From assembly GCF_023702715.1 (NCBI RefSeq), contig NZ_CP098480.1, forward strand, positions 3,162,001 through 3,226,000: a DNA stretch of 64,000 bases, written 5' to 3'. The notes beneath the pieces are model-generated. The model saw only the letters and a program-made list of their open reading frames with translations, was not told the origin of the DNA and ran no database searches. Below are positions 8,277 through 18,058 of the stretch, piece by piece. Positions within the stretch are counted from its first letter, which is position 1. Every line of letters starts with the position of its first letter. A program made the translations under genes and the position numbers. The stretch comes from Acinetobacter sp. C32I. Its GTDB lineage: Bacteria; Pseudomonadota; Gammaproteobacteria; Pseudomonadales; Moraxellaceae.

Positions 8277-9713
8277 ATGACGGTTACATCTCATCAGTCA
8301 GAAGGCGAACAGTCGCCCCAAGACTTACAACGTAAACTCTCCAATCGCCATTTGCAGTTGATCGCCATCGGCGGTGCAATTGGTACAGGGCTCTTTATGG
8401 GCTCAGGCAAAACCATCTCTTTGGCAGGCCCATCAATTCTGTTTATTTACATGATCATTGGTGGCATGTTCTTCTTCTTAATGCGGGCGCTCGGTGAATT
8501 GTTGCTTGCCAACTTGCATTACAAATCCTTTGTCGATATGGCGCATGATCTGATTGGACCATGGGCTGGTTATTACATGGGTTGGACCTATTGGTTAGGT
8601 TGGGTGCTGGTTGGTATTGCCGATCTGGCCGCCGTGATCAATTATCTCACCTTCTGGCTGCCAGAAGGCACCATGTTTACCCCAATTGGACAGGCTGCTA
8701 TTAGTGCAGGCTGTGTGCTGTTTGTACTGTTCTTGAATTTGCTCACCGTGCGTCTGTTTGGTGAAATTGAGTTCTGGTTTGCGCTGATCAAGATTTTAGC
8801 GATTATTGGCTTGATTGGTGTCGGTGGCTATATGATCTTTAGCCATTTTCAGGCACCGCATGGCACTGTCGCTTCGCTCAGTAATGTCTGGTCGCATGGT
8901 GGTATGTTTCCAAAAGGTCTGGATGGTTTCTTGGCCGGTTTCCAGATCGCGGTATTTGCCTTTGTCGGGGTAGAACTGATTGGAACCACAGCTGCTGAAA
9001 CCAAAGACCCACATAAGAATTTGCCTAAGGCCATTAATGCGATTCCGATTCGGATTATCTTATTCTATGTGTTGGCTTTATTGGTGGTGATGTCCGTGAC
9101 ACCGTGGAATATTATCCGTGCGGATAAGAGCCCATTTGTCGAATTGTTCCTGAATGCAGGGATTGTCACCTCAGCCATCATCATGAATCTGGTGGTCCTG
9201 TCTTCAGTGATGTCTTCGATGAACAGTGGGGTATTCTCCACCAGTCGGATGCTGTTTGGTTTATCTAAAGATGGTCAGGCGCCGAATGCCTTTGGTCGTT
9301 TATCGAAAAGTGCCGTGCCAGCCAATGGTTTGATTTTCTCTTGCGTCTTCATCATGGGCGGTGCGGTACTACAATACTTTGTACCGAATACGCTTGAGGC
9401 CTTTACGCTGGCGAGTTCACTGTGTGTGATTCTATTCATTAGTGTCTGGAGTCTGATCATGGTGTGCTATCTGCGCTACCGTAAATTACGTCCAGAATTG
9501 CATGCGCAATCCAAGTTTAAAATGCCGGGTGGCGTATTCATGTCTTATATCGTGATTGCCTTCTTGTTATTTGCGTTGGTGATTTTGGCACTTGAACCAG
9601 ATACCTTAAAAGCCCTGTATGTTAGCCCGTTGTGGGTGGTCATTTTGGCTGTAACCTATCAGTTGATGTATAAACCACGCATGAAAAAACTGGGTCGTGA
9701 ATTGGCACAATAG
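8277..9713 (+). CDS. cycA: Amino acid permease, D-serine/D-alanine/glycine transporter type
   Basis: A 478-residue APC-superfamily permease with about 12 membrane segments. The N-terminal LSNRHLQLIAIGGAIGTGLFMGSG is the classical first-helix substrate and ion site of the AAT family, and the adjacent SLAGPSILFIYMI continues it. The best family match from memory is CycA, the proton symporter for D-serine, D-alanine, glycine and cycloserine. Its position next to dadAX and ridA supports import of D-alanine as substrate for the catabolic enzymes. The ATG at 8277 has AAAAGGAA upstream. The 191-bp leader holds a terminator for the preceding operon and a large inverted repeat. Confidence 0.88.
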   Translation: MTVTSHQSEGEQSPQDLQRKLSNRHLQLIAIGGAIGTGLFMGSGKTISLAGPSILFIYMIIGGMFFFLMRALGELLLANLHYKSFVDMAHDLIGPWAGYYMGWTYWLGWVLVGIADLAAVINYLTFWLPEGTMFTPIGQAAISAGCVLFVLFLNLLTVRLFGEIEFWFALIKILAIIGLIGVGGYMIFSHFQAPHGTVASLSNVWSHGGMFPKGLDGFLAGFQIAVFAFVGVELIGTTAAETKDPHKNLPKAINAIPIRIILFYVLALLVVMSVTPWNIIRADKSPFVELFLNAGIVTSAIIMNLVVLSSVMSSMNSGVFSTSRMLFGLSKDGQAPNAFGRLSKSAVPANGLIFSCVFIMGGAVLQYFVPNTLEAFTLASSLCVILFISVWSLIMVCYLRYRKLRPELHAQSKFKMPGGVFMSYIVIAFLLFALVILALEPDTLKALYVSPLWVVILAVTYQLMYKPRMKKLGRELAQ

Positions 9714-9730
9714 TTCATGTCTATTCAGTA

Positions 9731-9759
9731 AAAAACCGATCTAGATTGATCGGTTTTTT
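9731..9759. terminator. Terminator after cycA
   Basis: AAAAACCGATC, a 6-nt loop, GATCGGTTTTTT. It probably works in both directions, also ending the convergent LysR-type gene. Confidence 0.9.
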
Positions 9760-9777
9760 ATGGTCTAGCCATTGTGT

Positions 9778-10659
9778 TTAATCCACCAATAAGTGCTGAT
9801 ATTGATCAGCCTGTTTGCGTAGATAATCCCAGACCAGTTTAATACGGGGTTCATGCTGTAGATCGACAAAGGTCAGCATCCAAAAGGTATGGGTATAGCG
9901 CACCTGTTGCTCCAATACGGCTTCAAGCTCGGGCTTATCATCGGCCAAAAACTTGGGCAAAATCGCCAATCCTGCACCCGCACTCACTGCAATCTGCTGC
10001 GCTAAAATACTACTACTGCGGAAATTAGCGCTGAGTTTTAAAGGTAATCGTTCCAGACAGTACAGCTCGGGGCTATAGACCAAATCATCAATATAATTGA
10101 CGAAGCGATGTGGGGTTAAATCCTGTAAATGCCGAATCGGGGGATGCTGAGACAGATAGCTTTTGCTGCTATAAATTTTTAAACAATAATCTGAGAGTCG
10201 CGTAATGATATAGGGGCCAGAGGTGGGTCGTTCAATTGAAACCACAATATCGGCTTCACGATGCGACAACTTGATCATTTTCGGCACTGGAATCAGGTCA
10301 ATAGTGAGCGAGGGATACTGTATGGAAAACTCCGCTAACAAGCGCGCCAGAAAGGCAGTACCAAAACCTTCAGGTGTGCCAATTCGCACACGGCCTTGCA
10401 AAGGTTGATCAGGCTTTTCAATTTGTAGAAAGGCATATTCCATTTGCTCAACCCGTGGCACCAATGCCATTCCTTCCAGCGTCAGCTCATAACCAGAGGC
10501 CTCACGTTTAAATAAGGTCACCCCTAAAGCTTGCTCCAATGCCTGAATCCGCCGTGCCACGGTACTGTGTTCCACGCCGATGATCCGTGCCGCATTGGTC
10601 AAGGTTTTAGTCCGTGCCAACACTAAAAAAAACTGTAGATGATCCCAATCCACTTTCAT
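9778..10659 (-). CDS. LysR-family transcriptional regulator of the valine/isobutyrate cluster
   Basis: A 293-residue LysR-type regulator. The N-terminal helix-turn-helix is clear (WDHLQFFLVLARTKTLTNAARIIGVEHSTVARRIQALE) and the rest is a periplasmic-binding-like effector domain (RVRIGTPEGFG, ADIVVSIERPTSG). The ATG at 10659 gives a standard LysR N-terminus; a GTG ten codons upstream is possible but less likely. It is divergent from mmsA, the usual arrangement for a LysR activator of the facing operon. The effector is unknown; a branched-chain acid or CoA intermediate is a guess. The gap holds TGCAC-N7-GTGCA (10685-10701), a partly symmetric element that could be its site. Confidence 0.85.
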   Translation of the reverse strand: MKVDWDHLQFFLVLARTKTLTNAARIIGVEHSTVARRIQALEQALGVTLFKREASGYELTLEGMALVPRVEQMEYAFLQIEKPDQPLQGRVRIGTPEGFGTAFLARLLAEFSIQYPSLTIDLIPVPKMIKLSHREADIVVSIERPTSGPYIITRLSDYCLKIYSSKSYLSQHPPIRHLQDLTPHRFVNYIDDLVYSPELYCLERLPLKLSANFRSSSILAQQIAVSAGAGLAILPKFLADDKPELEAVLEQQVRYTHTFWMLTFVDLQHEPRIKLVWDYLRKQADQYQHLLVD

Positions 10660-10684
10660 TGTTATTGTCGTCCATGTGCATATT

Positions 10685-10701
10685 TGCACAACGATCGTGC
10701 A
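10685..10701. promoter_or_regulatory. Inverted repeat between the LysR gene and mmsA
   Basis: TGCAC, 7 bp, GTGCA, close to the LysR start codon. The core ACGATCG recurs at about 10769-10775 nearer mmsA. This is compatible with a LysR recognition/activation pair, but unproven. Confidence 0.35.
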
Positions 10702-10824
10702 TTAATTTGCGTTGGTGGTCAAAGCTTTCTTTGCTAGTCTCGAATAAAACCTGAATAAAGAAAATACGACGATCGATATTTTCTGAACACTGATCACAAT
10801 AAAAATACGGCCTATGGAGAGGTT

Positions 10825-12342
10825 ATGAACACAATCCAAACTATTCAATTGGAAACAGCCAAGTTACTCATTAATGGCCGTTTTATCGAATCTGAAACCC
10901 AACAATGGCAAGACATTATTAATCCTGCAACGCAGGAGGTGATTGGTCGTGTGCCATTTGCTACGGTGCAGGAAGTCGATGCGGCAATTCAGTCTGCACA
11001 AGCAGCATTTGCGTCTTGGCGCCAAACGCCGATTCAGGCGCGTATGCGTATCATGCTGAAACTTCAAGATCTGATTCGTGCCAACATGAAGGAGATTGCC
11101 CAGGTACTGACTGCGGAACAAGGCAAGACTTTGGCCGATGCCGAAGGCGACATTCAACGCGGTCTGGAAGTGGTTGAGCATGCCTGTTCAGTTGGCACCT
11201 TGCAAATGGGGGAATATGTTGAAGGTGTCGCGCGTGGTGTGGATACCTATACCTTACAGCAGCCTTTGGGTGTCTGTGCAGGCATTACCCCATTTAATTT
11301 CCCCGCCATGATCCCGCTCTGGATGTTCCCAATGGCGATCGTCTGTGGCAATACCTTTGTATTGAAGCCTTCTGAGCAAGACCCACTCTCGACCATGATG
11401 CTGGTCGAATTGGCGATTCAGGCAGGCATTCCAGCAGGGGTGTTGAATGTGGTGCATGGCGGTAAAGAGGTGGTTGATCGTCTGTGTACGCATCCAGATA
11501 TTAAAGCGATTTCCTTTGTCGGTTCGACCGCAGTGGGCACGCATGTGTATAACCTTGCAGGACAACATGGTAAACGTGTGCAGTCGATGATGGGTGCGAA
11601 AAACCATGTCGCGGTAATGCCTGATGCCAATAAAGAACAAACGCTGAATGCTTTAGTCGGTGCCGCATTTGGTGCGGCAGGGCAGCGTTGTATGGCGTTG
11701 TCAGTTGCGGTGATGGTCGGAGACAGTAAACATTGGATTGCAGAGTTAGTCGAAAAGGCCAAAACATTAACTGTTAATGCAGGGCATGAACCGAATACTG
11801 ATATTGGCCCTGTGATTTCAAAACGTGCCAAAGCCCGGGTACTGGATTTGATCAATAGTGGTGTTGAACAAGGTGCAGAACTATTGCTTGATGGCCGCGA
11901 TGTTCAGGTACACGGCTATGAGTCAGGCAACTTTGTCGGAGCCACAATTTTCAGTGGTGTAAGTACGGATATGCGTATTTATAAAGAAGAAATCTTCGGC
12001 CCTGTGCTGGCGATTATTTGTGTCGATACGCTTGAAGAGGCGATTGCGCTGATCAATGCCAATCCATTTGGTAATGGTGTGGGATTATTCACGCAAAGTG
12101 GTGCAATTGCGCGTACTTTCCAGAACCTGATTGATATCGGTCAAGTCGGCATCAATATTCCAATTCCTGTCCCTGTACCGTTCTTTAGCTTTACCGGTTC
12201 TCGTGGTTCAAAACTCGGTGATTTAGGCCCTTATGGCAAACAGGCTGTGCAGTTCTATACCCAAACCAAAACCATTACCAGTCGCTGGTTTGAAGACAGT
12301 CATGAAGTGGGCGGTGTCAACACCACTATCAGTTTACGTTAA
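10825..12342 (+). CDS. mmsA: CoA-acylating methylmalonate-semialdehyde dehydrogenase
   Basis: Converts methylmalonate semialdehyde, NAD+ and CoA to propionyl-CoA and CO2, the last step of valine catabolism. It is an ALDH-superfamily protein of 505 residues. The NAD-binding [14 protein letters not shown] is present, and the catalytic Cys is C289 in GQRCMALS. The general-base Glu of ordinary aldehyde dehydrogenases is replaced, as normal for the CoA-acylating class ([15 protein letters not shown] instead of xLGG). It opens the operon: mmsB follows after 14 bp. An A/G-rich ribosome site (GGAGAGG) precedes the ATG. Confidence 0.95.
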   Translation: MNTIQTIQLETAKLLINGRFIESETQQWQDIINPATQEVIGRVPFATVQEVDAAIQSAQAAFASWRQTPIQARMRIMLKLQDLIRANMKEIAQVLTAEQGKTLADAEGDIQRGLEVVEHACSVGTLQMGEYVEGVARGVDTYTLQQPLGVCAGITPFNFPAMIPLWMFPMAIVCGNTFVLKPSEQDPLSTMMLVELAIQAGIPAGVLNVVHGGKEVVDRLCTHPDIKAISFVGSTAVGTHVYNLAGQHGKRVQSMMGAKNHVAVMPDANKEQTLNALVGAAFGAAGQRCMALSVAVMVGDSKHWIAELVEKAKTLTVNAGHEPNTDIGPVISKRAKARVLDLINSGVEQGAELLLDGRDVQVHGYESGNFVGATIFSGVSTDMRIYKEEIFGPVLAIICVDTLEEAIALINANPFGNGVGLFTQSGAIARTFQNLIDIGQVGINIPIPVPVPFFSFTGSRGSKLGDLGPYGKQAVQFYTQTKTITSRWFEDSHEVGGVNTTISLR

Positions 12343-12356
12343 CAAGGGGATCAAGG

Positions 12357-13247
12357 ATGAATATCGCCTTTATCGGTCTAGGCAATATGGGCGGCAGAAT
12401 GGCCCACAACCTACTTAAAGCCGGACTTACCGTCTATGGTTATGACCTCAGCGAAGTGGCGATTCAGCACTTTGCCGAGGCGGGTGGTGTGGTGTGTGAC
12501 AACCCTCAAGCAGCGGCCAAACAAGCCGATGTGCTGATCAGCATGTTACCTGCGGCCAAAGATGTCAAAGAAGTCTATCTTGGTGAAGAGGGGGTACTTG
12601 AAGTACTGAAAGCAGGCAGCTTATGTATTGATAGTAGTACCATTGACCCGCAAACCATCAAGGACATTGCCGCGATTGCGCAGAGTAAAAAAATCCATAT
12701 TTGTGATGCACCTGTGTCGGGTGGCACCATCGGTGCACAGGCGGGGACCTTGACCTTTATGGTGGGTGCCAATGATCAGACTTTTGACGAAGTCAAACCC
12801 GTACTCAGCCACATGGGCAAAAACGTGGTGCATTGCGGTGAGGTGGGTGCAGGTCAAATTGCCAAAATCTGCAATAACCTGATTCTCGGAATTTCTATGG
12901 CTGCCGTGGCAGAGGGCATGGCACTCGGTGCCAAACTAGGCATTGATCCAAAAGCCTTGGCTGGGGTGATTAACACCTCAAGTGGTCGTTGCTGGAGTTC
13001 GGAAGTCTGTAATCCATGGCCACAGATTAATGAAAATGCCCCCGCTTCGCGTGGCTATCAAGATGGTTTTGCCACGCAGTTGATGTTGAAAGACTTGGGT
13101 CTTGCGGTAGAAGCGGCAGGGCAAGTCAAACAACCGATTGTGTTGGGTGGTATGGTACAGCAGCTGTATCAGCAAATGTGTATGCGTGGCAATGCGCATC
13201 TCGATTTTTCCAGCATTATTCAGCAATACCTACCGCCAGAGGCATAA
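12357..13247 (+). CDS. mmsB: 3-hydroxyisobutyrate dehydrogenase
   Basis: Oxidises 3-hydroxyisobutyrate to methylmalonate semialdehyde with NAD+, feeding MmsA. 296 residues of the beta-hydroxyacid dehydrogenase family: N-terminal GLGNMGGRMAHNL nucleotide-binding motif, substrate-binding DAPVSGGTIGAQAGTLTFMVG near 120, and the catalytic Lys in GQIAKICNNL near 170. The ribosome site AAGGGGATCAAGG lies just before the ATG. Tight spacing to mmsA and the shared pathway make co-transcription very likely. Confidence 0.95.
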   Translation: MNIAFIGLGNMGGRMAHNLLKAGLTVYGYDLSEVAIQHFAEAGGVVCDNPQAAAKQADVLISMLPAAKDVKEVYLGEEGVLEVLKAGSLCIDSSTIDPQTIKDIAAIAQSKKIHICDAPVSGGTIGAQAGTLTFMVGANDQTFDEVKPVLSHMGKNVVHCGEVGAGQIAKICNNLILGISMAAVAEGMALGAKLGIDPKALAGVINTSSGRCWSSEVCNPWPQINENAPASRGYQDGFATQLMLKDLGLAVEAAGQVKQPIVLGGMVQQLYQQMCMRGNAHLDFSSIIQQYLPPEA

Positions 13248-13325
13248 CAGCTCAAGCCAAAGGATGGCTATCAAAAAATTAAACCCTGTCATGAATAACA
13301 ATCAAAGCAGACTGAGGGAACACAG

Positions 13326-14975
13326 ATGTTGAATTATAAAGAGACGGTACAGGCTTTTGATCTGCAAAGTACAGCAACACAGATGCTGTCAGGTTCAGTC
13401 GATGCATTGAATGCCTGTTATGAATGTTGTGATCGCCACGCACAAAGCGACAAGATCGCATTGTATTGGCAAGGCAAAGATGGTCGAAAAGAACAATACA
13501 CTTTTCGCCAGTTACAGCAATGGTCGAGTCAATTTGCCAATTTCTTAAAATCGCAGGGTGTAAAAGCAGGTGATCGTATTTCAGGATTACTGCCGAGAAC
13601 ACCGGAGTTGCTGGTGACGATTTTCGCCGCTTGGCGAATTGGTGCGGTATATCAACCTTTGTTTACTGCATTTGGCCCGAAGGCGATCGAGCATCGTCTG
13701 CAACTGGCACAAAGTAAGCTGGTGGTGACGGATACAGGTAACCGCAGCAAACTCGATGAAGTTGAGCGTTGCCCCGCAATTGTCACGGTTGCAGATCAGC
13801 AAGCGACGCCGTTAAATCCAGAAGACTTTAATTTCTGGAATGAAGTACAGCAGCAACCTGAGCACTGTGACTTGGTCATGCGAAGCCTTCAAGATCCATT
13901 TTTATTGATGTTTACGTCAGGAACCACAGGACCTGCAAAACCTTTAGAAGTGCCGTTAAAAGCCTTACTGGCCTTTGCGCGCTATATGCAAGATGCGGTT
14001 GGTCTAAGAGAAGAGGATTCATTCTGGAATATTGCCGATCCAGGATGGGCATATGGCCTGTACTTCGGTATTACTGGCCCCTTATTTTTAGGGCATGCCA
14101 TCTTGTTCTATGACGGTGGTTTTAGCACGGACAGCCTGTGTCAGATTGTGAAGGATTATCAGATTACCAATCTGGCGGGTGCACCTACGGCTTACCGCAT
14201 GATGATGGCGGCAGACCCTACTCAAATGGCCGAGTTAAAAGGTCAGTTCCGTGTAGTCAGCAGTGCAGGAGAGCCATTGAATCCAGAAGTGATTCGCTGG
14301 TTTAAACAGGTGTTGGATGCGCCGATTTATGATCATTATGGGCAAACTGAAGTGGGCATGGTGGTGTGTAATCACCATGGTTTAAGCCATGAGGTTCGTG
14401 CTGGTTCAGCGGGTTTTGCCAGTGCAGGCTATCGTGTTGCTGTCGTGAATGAACAAGGCGAAGAATTGCCTGCAGATACCCCCGGGATTTTAGCGGTCGA
14501 TATCAGCCAATCACCGATGATGTGGTTTGGTGGCTATCATGAAACGCGTAAATCGCCTTTTATTGGTCAGTACTATTTGACTGGCGATACTGCCGAGTTG
14601 CATGCCGATGGCAGCATGAGTTTTGTTGGGCGCAGTGATGATGTGATCACCACCTCGGGCTATCGGATTGGACCGTTTGATGTGGAAAGTGCCTTGCTGG
14701 AACATGATGCGGTGGTTGAAGCAGCGGTCATTGGGGTACCTGACCCAGAACGTACCGAGGTGGTGAAAGCCTTTGTGATCTTATCGGCAGGCGTTCAACC
14801 CTTAGCACAACTGGCTGAGGAACTGAGTCAATTTGTGAAAAAACGCCTGTCTGCACATGCCTATCCACGTTTAGTCGAGTTCGTTACCGAACTGCCAAAA
14901 ACCCCAAGTGGCAAAATTCAGCGCTTTTTATTACGTAATCAGGAAATTGCCAAACAGCAAGCGAAAGCAGGGTAA
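13326..14975 (+). CDS. Acyl-CoA synthetase (AMP-forming)
   Basis: Activates a carboxylic acid to its CoA thioester through an acyl-adenylate. It has 549 residues and the full motif set: P-loop-like [13 protein letters not shown] near 195, [10 protein letters not shown] near 338, [31 protein letters not shown] at the hinge, and the C-terminal catalytic Lys in [10 protein letters not shown]. It resembles the acetyl/propionyl and medium-chain (AcsM-like) group more than long-chain ligases. Inside an operon that degrades isobutyryl-CoA and ends with an organic-acid symporter, the likely substrate is a short branched acid such as isobutyrate, or propionate; this is inference. It starts at 13326, 78 bp after mmsB. 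Confidence 0.88.
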   Translation: MLNYKETVQAFDLQSTATQMLSGSVDALNACYECCDRHAQSDKIALYWQGKDGRKEQYTFRQLQQWSSQFANFLKSQGVKAGDRISGLLPRTPELLVTIFAAWRIGAVYQPLFTAFGPKAIEHRLQLAQSKLVVTDTGNRSKLDEVERCPAIVTVADQQATPLNPEDFNFWNEVQQQPEHCDLVMRSLQDPFLLMFTSGTTGPAKPLEVPLKALLAFARYMQDAVGLREEDSFWNIADPGWAYGLYFGITGPLFLGHAILFYDGGFSTDSLCQIVKDYQITNLAGAPTAYRMMMAADPTQMAELKGQFRVVSSAGEPLNPEVIRWFKQVLDAPIYDHYGQTEVGMVVCNHHGLSHEVRAGSAGFASAGYRVAVVNEQGEELPADTPGILAVDISQSPMMWFGGYHETRKSPFIGQYYLTGDTAELHADGSMSFVGRSDDVITTSGYRIGPFDVESALLEHDAVVEAAVIGVPDPERTEVVKAFVILSAGVQPLAQLAEELSQFVKKRLSAHAYPRLVEFVTELPKTPSGKIQRFLLRNQEIAKQQAKAG

Positions 14976-14985
14976 GGAACACAAG

Positions 14986-16113
14986 ATGCAATTAACGGAA
15001 GAACAAAGCTTAATTCGAGATATGGCGAAAAGCTTCGCCCAAGAACAAATCAAGCCCAATGCCAGTGATTGGGACCGACACAGCACTTTTCCAAAAGCTG
15101 CACTGGCACAGATGGGACAGCTCGGCTTTATGGGCATGCTGATTCCTGAGCAATGGGGTGGTTCTGATACAGGTAATCTTGCTTATGTCTTGGCGCTTGA
15201 GGAAGTGGCCGCAGCCGATGGTGCCACTTCAACCATCATGAGTGTACATAACTCGGTGGGCTGTGTGCCGATTTTAAAATTTGGTAGCGATGAACAGAAA
15301 CAACGCTTTTTAAAACCCTTGGCACAAGGTGAAATGATCGGTGCTTTTGCCTTGACTGAACCGCATACCGGTTCGGATGCGGCAGCGATTAAAACCCGCG
15401 CGGTGAAAGATGGCGATGACTATATTCTCAATGGCGCTAAGCAGTTTATTACCTCGGGCGACAACGCGGGGGTGATTATTGTATTTGCTGTGACTGATCC
15501 AAGTGCAGGTAAAAAGGGCATCAGTGCCTTCCTCGTGCCACGTGATGCAGCGGGGTATGAGGTGATTCGGGTCGAAGAAAAACTCGGTTTACATGCCTCC
15601 GATACCTGCCAAATTGCGCTGACTGATGTGCGTATTCATAAAAGTCTGATGTTGGGTGCGGAAGGTGAGGGGCTGAAAATCGCGCTTGCCAATCTGGAAG
15701 GTGGTCGTATTGGTATTGCGGCACAGGCGGTCGGGTTGGCACGTGCAGCATTGGAAGAAGCCACGCGCTATGCCAAAGAGCGGCTGACCTTTGGCAAACC
15801 AATTTTTGAGCATCAAGCACTGGCATTCCGACTTGCCAGTATGGCGACCGAGATTGAAGCAGCTCGACAACTAGTGCACTACGCTGCATGTCTTAAAGAA
15901 GCAGGGCAACCTTGTCTAAACGAAGCTTCCATGGCCAAGCTGTTCGCTTCAGAAATGACTGAACGTGTCTGCTCGGCTGCGTTACAGGTGTTTGGTGGCT
16001 ATGGTTATCTGAAAGATTTTCCGATTGAACGCATCTATCGTGATGCTCGAATTTGTCAGATTTATGAAGGCACCAGTGATATTCAACGTTTAGTGATCGC
16101 CCGTAGCTTATAA
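14986..16113 (+). CDS. Acyl-CoA dehydrogenase, probable isobutyryl-CoA dehydrogenase
   Basis: FAD enzyme that would oxidise isobutyryl-CoA to methacrylyl-CoA. 375 residues with the usual layout: helical N-domain ([16 protein letters not shown]), beta domain with [18 protein letters not shown], and C-terminal helical domain ending [17 protein letters not shown], where the Glu (about residue 361) is the catalytic base of short-chain and isobutyryl-CoA dehydrogenases. The ATG at 14986 follows TAAGGAAC and lies 10 bp behind the synthetase gene; longer in-frame starts would overlap that gene. The neighbouring hydratase, hydrolase, mmsA and mmsB point to the valine pathway, which favours the branched C4 substrate. 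Confidence 0.88.
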   Translation: MQLTEEQSLIRDMAKSFAQEQIKPNASDWDRHSTFPKAALAQMGQLGFMGMLIPEQWGGSDTGNLAYVLALEEVAAADGATSTIMSVHNSVGCVPILKFGSDEQKQRFLKPLAQGEMIGAFALTEPHTGSDAAAIKTRAVKDGDDYILNGAKQFITSGDNAGVIIVFAVTDPSAGKKGISAFLVPRDAAGYEVIRVEEKLGLHASDTCQIALTDVRIHKSLMLGAEGEGLKIALANLEGGRIGIAAQAVGLARAALEEATRYAKERLTFGKPIFEHQALAFRLASMATEIEAARQLVHYAACLKEAGQPCLNEASMAKLFASEMTERVCSAALQVFGGYGYLKDFPIERIYRDARICQIYEGTSDIQRLVIARSL

Positions 16114-16131
16114 CCAGAGAACAAGGAATCG

Positions 16132-16908
16132 ATGATGCAGTGGCAAACCATTTTATTAGAAAAACACAATGGCGTAGGCTTGATTACGCTGAATCGCCCG
16201 CACGCCTTGAATGCGCTGAATAGTGAATTGATTAGCGAAGTGAATCAAGCTTTAGATGAATTAGAAAAAGATCGTGAGATTGGCTGCATGGTGTTGGCAG
16301 GCTCAGAAAAGGCCTTTGCCGCAGGTGCTGACATTAAGGAAATGGCTGCACTAAACTTTCCTGACATTTATTTTGATGATTTTTTCCATCTTGCCGATCG
16401 TATCGCCCAACGCCGTAAACCTTTGATTGCTGCGGTTAGTGGCTATGCGCTTGGCGGCGGCTGTGAATTGGCACTGATGTGTGATTTTATCTATTGTGCA
16501 GACAATGCCAAGTTTGGTCTGCCTGAAGTGACTTTAGGTGTAATCCCTGGGATTGGCGGCACACAACGTTTAACCCACGCAATTGGTAAAGCCAAAGCCA
16601 TGGAGATGTGCTTTACCGCACGGCAAATGGGCGCAGTCGAAGCTGAACAAAGCGGGCTGGTGGCACGTATGTTTAGTAAAGAACAATTACTTGAACAAAC
16701 CCTGCAAGCCGCAGAGAACATTGCTGCGCGCTCTTTAACGGCCAACATGATGCTGAAAGAAAGCATTAATCGCGCCTTTGAAGTGAATCTCACAGAAGGC
16801 TTACGTTTTGAAAGACGGATGTTCCACTCCATTTTTGCCACATCGGATCAGAAAGAAGGCATGCAGGCCTTTGTGGAAAAACGTCAGGCCAAATTTAAAA
16901 ATCGATAA
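16132..16908 (+). CDS. Enoyl-CoA hydratase, probable methacrylyl-CoA hydratase
   Basis: Crotonase-fold protein of 258 residues. The oxyanion-hole segments AFAAGADIKEMAAL (about 62-75) and ALGGGCELALMCD (about 104-116) are present, and both catalytic Glu residues are kept (GGGCELA and GLPEVTLGVIPGIGG), so it should be a true hydratase. By context it hydrates methacrylyl-CoA to 3-hydroxyisobutyryl-CoA. It begins at one of two adjacent ATG codons (16132 or 16135) after AAGGAA, 18 bp behind the dehydrogenase. Confidence 0.9.
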   Translation: MMQWQTILLEKHNGVGLITLNRPHALNALNSELISEVNQALDELEKDREIGCMVLAGSEKAFAAGADIKEMAALNFPDIYFDDFFHLADRIAQRRKPLIAAVSGYALGGGCELALMCDFIYCADNAKFGLPEVTLGVIPGIGGTQRLTHAIGKAKAMEMCFTARQMGAVEAEQSGLVARMFSKEQLLEQTLQAAENIAARSLTANMMLKESINRAFEVNLTEGLRFERRMFHSIFATSDQKEGMQAFVEKRQAKFKNR

Positions 16909-16921
16909 GAGATCAACAACC

Positions 16922-17947
16922 ATGAATATCGAACATCAGTTAATGATTGAGCAAAAGGGTGGTCTTGGCCTGATCAGCTTAGATCGGGTCAAACATTTAA
17001 ATGCCTTGTCACTGGAGATGATTGAGGGCATCTGTAGCCAACTGGAACTGTGGCGTTATGATGCAGCAATTCAGGCGGTCCTGATTAAATCGAATAGCCC
17101 CAAAGCTTTCTGTGCCGGTGGGGATATCCGTTATCTATATGATAGCTATAAAAATGATACGGCTGATTATAAAGGCTATTTTAGTGCCGAATATAAAATG
17201 CTGAATCTGCTGCGTGACTATGCAAAGCCTGTGGTGGTGGTGCTTGATGGTTATGTGCTGGGCGGTGGTTTTGGCTTGGCACAAGCCTGTCATATTGTGG
17301 TGAGCAGTGAAAAATCTCGATTTGCCATGCCTGAAACAGCAATTGGCTTTTTCCCTGATGTGGGTGCGACCCATTTCCTGTCTCGACTGGATGATATCGG
17401 CGTTTATCTGGCCATTACGGGCGAGCAGATCAGTAGCAGTGACGCGCTTTATTTAGACTTGATCGACTATCACGTACCCAGTGACAAGTTGGATGCTTTG
17501 CAAGAGGCATTGATCAATGAGCCGAATTTAAGCAAACAGAATATTGAGCATATTGTTGCGTGCTTTATTACCCGACCTGCTGAAAGTGAACTTAAACAGT
17601 TGGCAGATGGTATTCGCAGACATTTCGGTTTTCAGCATTTGGACGAAATTGAGCAAAGCCTTGCGAATGAGAAAGATGAGCAATTGCAGCCTTGGGCAGA
17701 AAAAATGCTCAGCATCTTGCAGCAACGCTCATTCATTGCCAAACAAACCAGTTTGAAACTACAACATTTAGGCCGTGGTCTTTCCTTGCCACAATGCATG
17801 CAACTGGAGCGAGACCTACAAGATATCTGGTTTGAACACGGTGATTTTATTGAAGGGGTACGTGCCCTGATTGTCGATAAGGATAAACAGCCACAATGGC
17901 AACAACGTAACCCCGAGCTGGAACAGATTCTGGAAAAACTCAGCTAA
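16922..17947 (+). CDS. 3-hydroxyisobutyryl-CoA hydrolase
   Basis: A crotonase-fold thioesterase releasing free 3-hydroxyisobutyrate, the substrate of MmsB; it removes toxic methacrylyl-CoA from the equilibrium. 341 residues, longer than hydratases, as usual for HIBYL-CoA hydrolases. FCAGGDIRYLYDS, LGGGFGLAQACH and MPETAIGFFPDVGATHFLSRL are the family motifs, and the long C-terminal extension is characteristic. The start at 16922 is 13 bp after the hydratase stop; an upstream in-frame start would overlap the hydratase by about 100 bp. Confidence 0.9.
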   Translation: MNIEHQLMIEQKGGLGLISLDRVKHLNALSLEMIEGICSQLELWRYDAAIQAVLIKSNSPKAFCAGGDIRYLYDSYKNDTADYKGYFSAEYKMLNLLRDYAKPVVVVLDGYVLGGGFGLAQACHIVVSSEKSRFAMPETAIGFFPDVGATHFLSRLDDIGVYLAITGEQISSSDALYLDLIDYHVPSDKLDALQEALINEPNLSKQNIEHIVACFITRPAESELKQLADGIRRHFGFQHLDEIEQSLANEKDEQLQPWAEKMLSILQQRSFIAKQTSLKLQHLGRGLSLPQCMQLERDLQDIWFEHGDFIEGVRALIVDKDKQPQWQQRNPELEQILEKLS

Positions 17948-17997
17948 ATCCAATCATGCATATTGACTCATCGAAGGAGTAGTAAAACGTCTGACAT

Positions 17998-18023
17998 GCT
18001 GATGATCAGGATTGATGATCAGC
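17998..18023 (+). other. Imperfect hairpin ahead of the MHS transporter gene
   Basis: GCTGAT-G-ATCA, loop GGAT, TGAT-G-ATCAGC: a 10-bp stem with one central mismatch, followed by six A residues. It lies 35 bp before the transporter start in the 111-bp gap. It may tune transporter expression or mRNA stability; no T run follows, so it is not a standard terminator. Confidence 0.35.
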
Positions 18024-18058
18024 AAAAAACCTAAAACAAGAAGATCCAAGAAAGGAAC

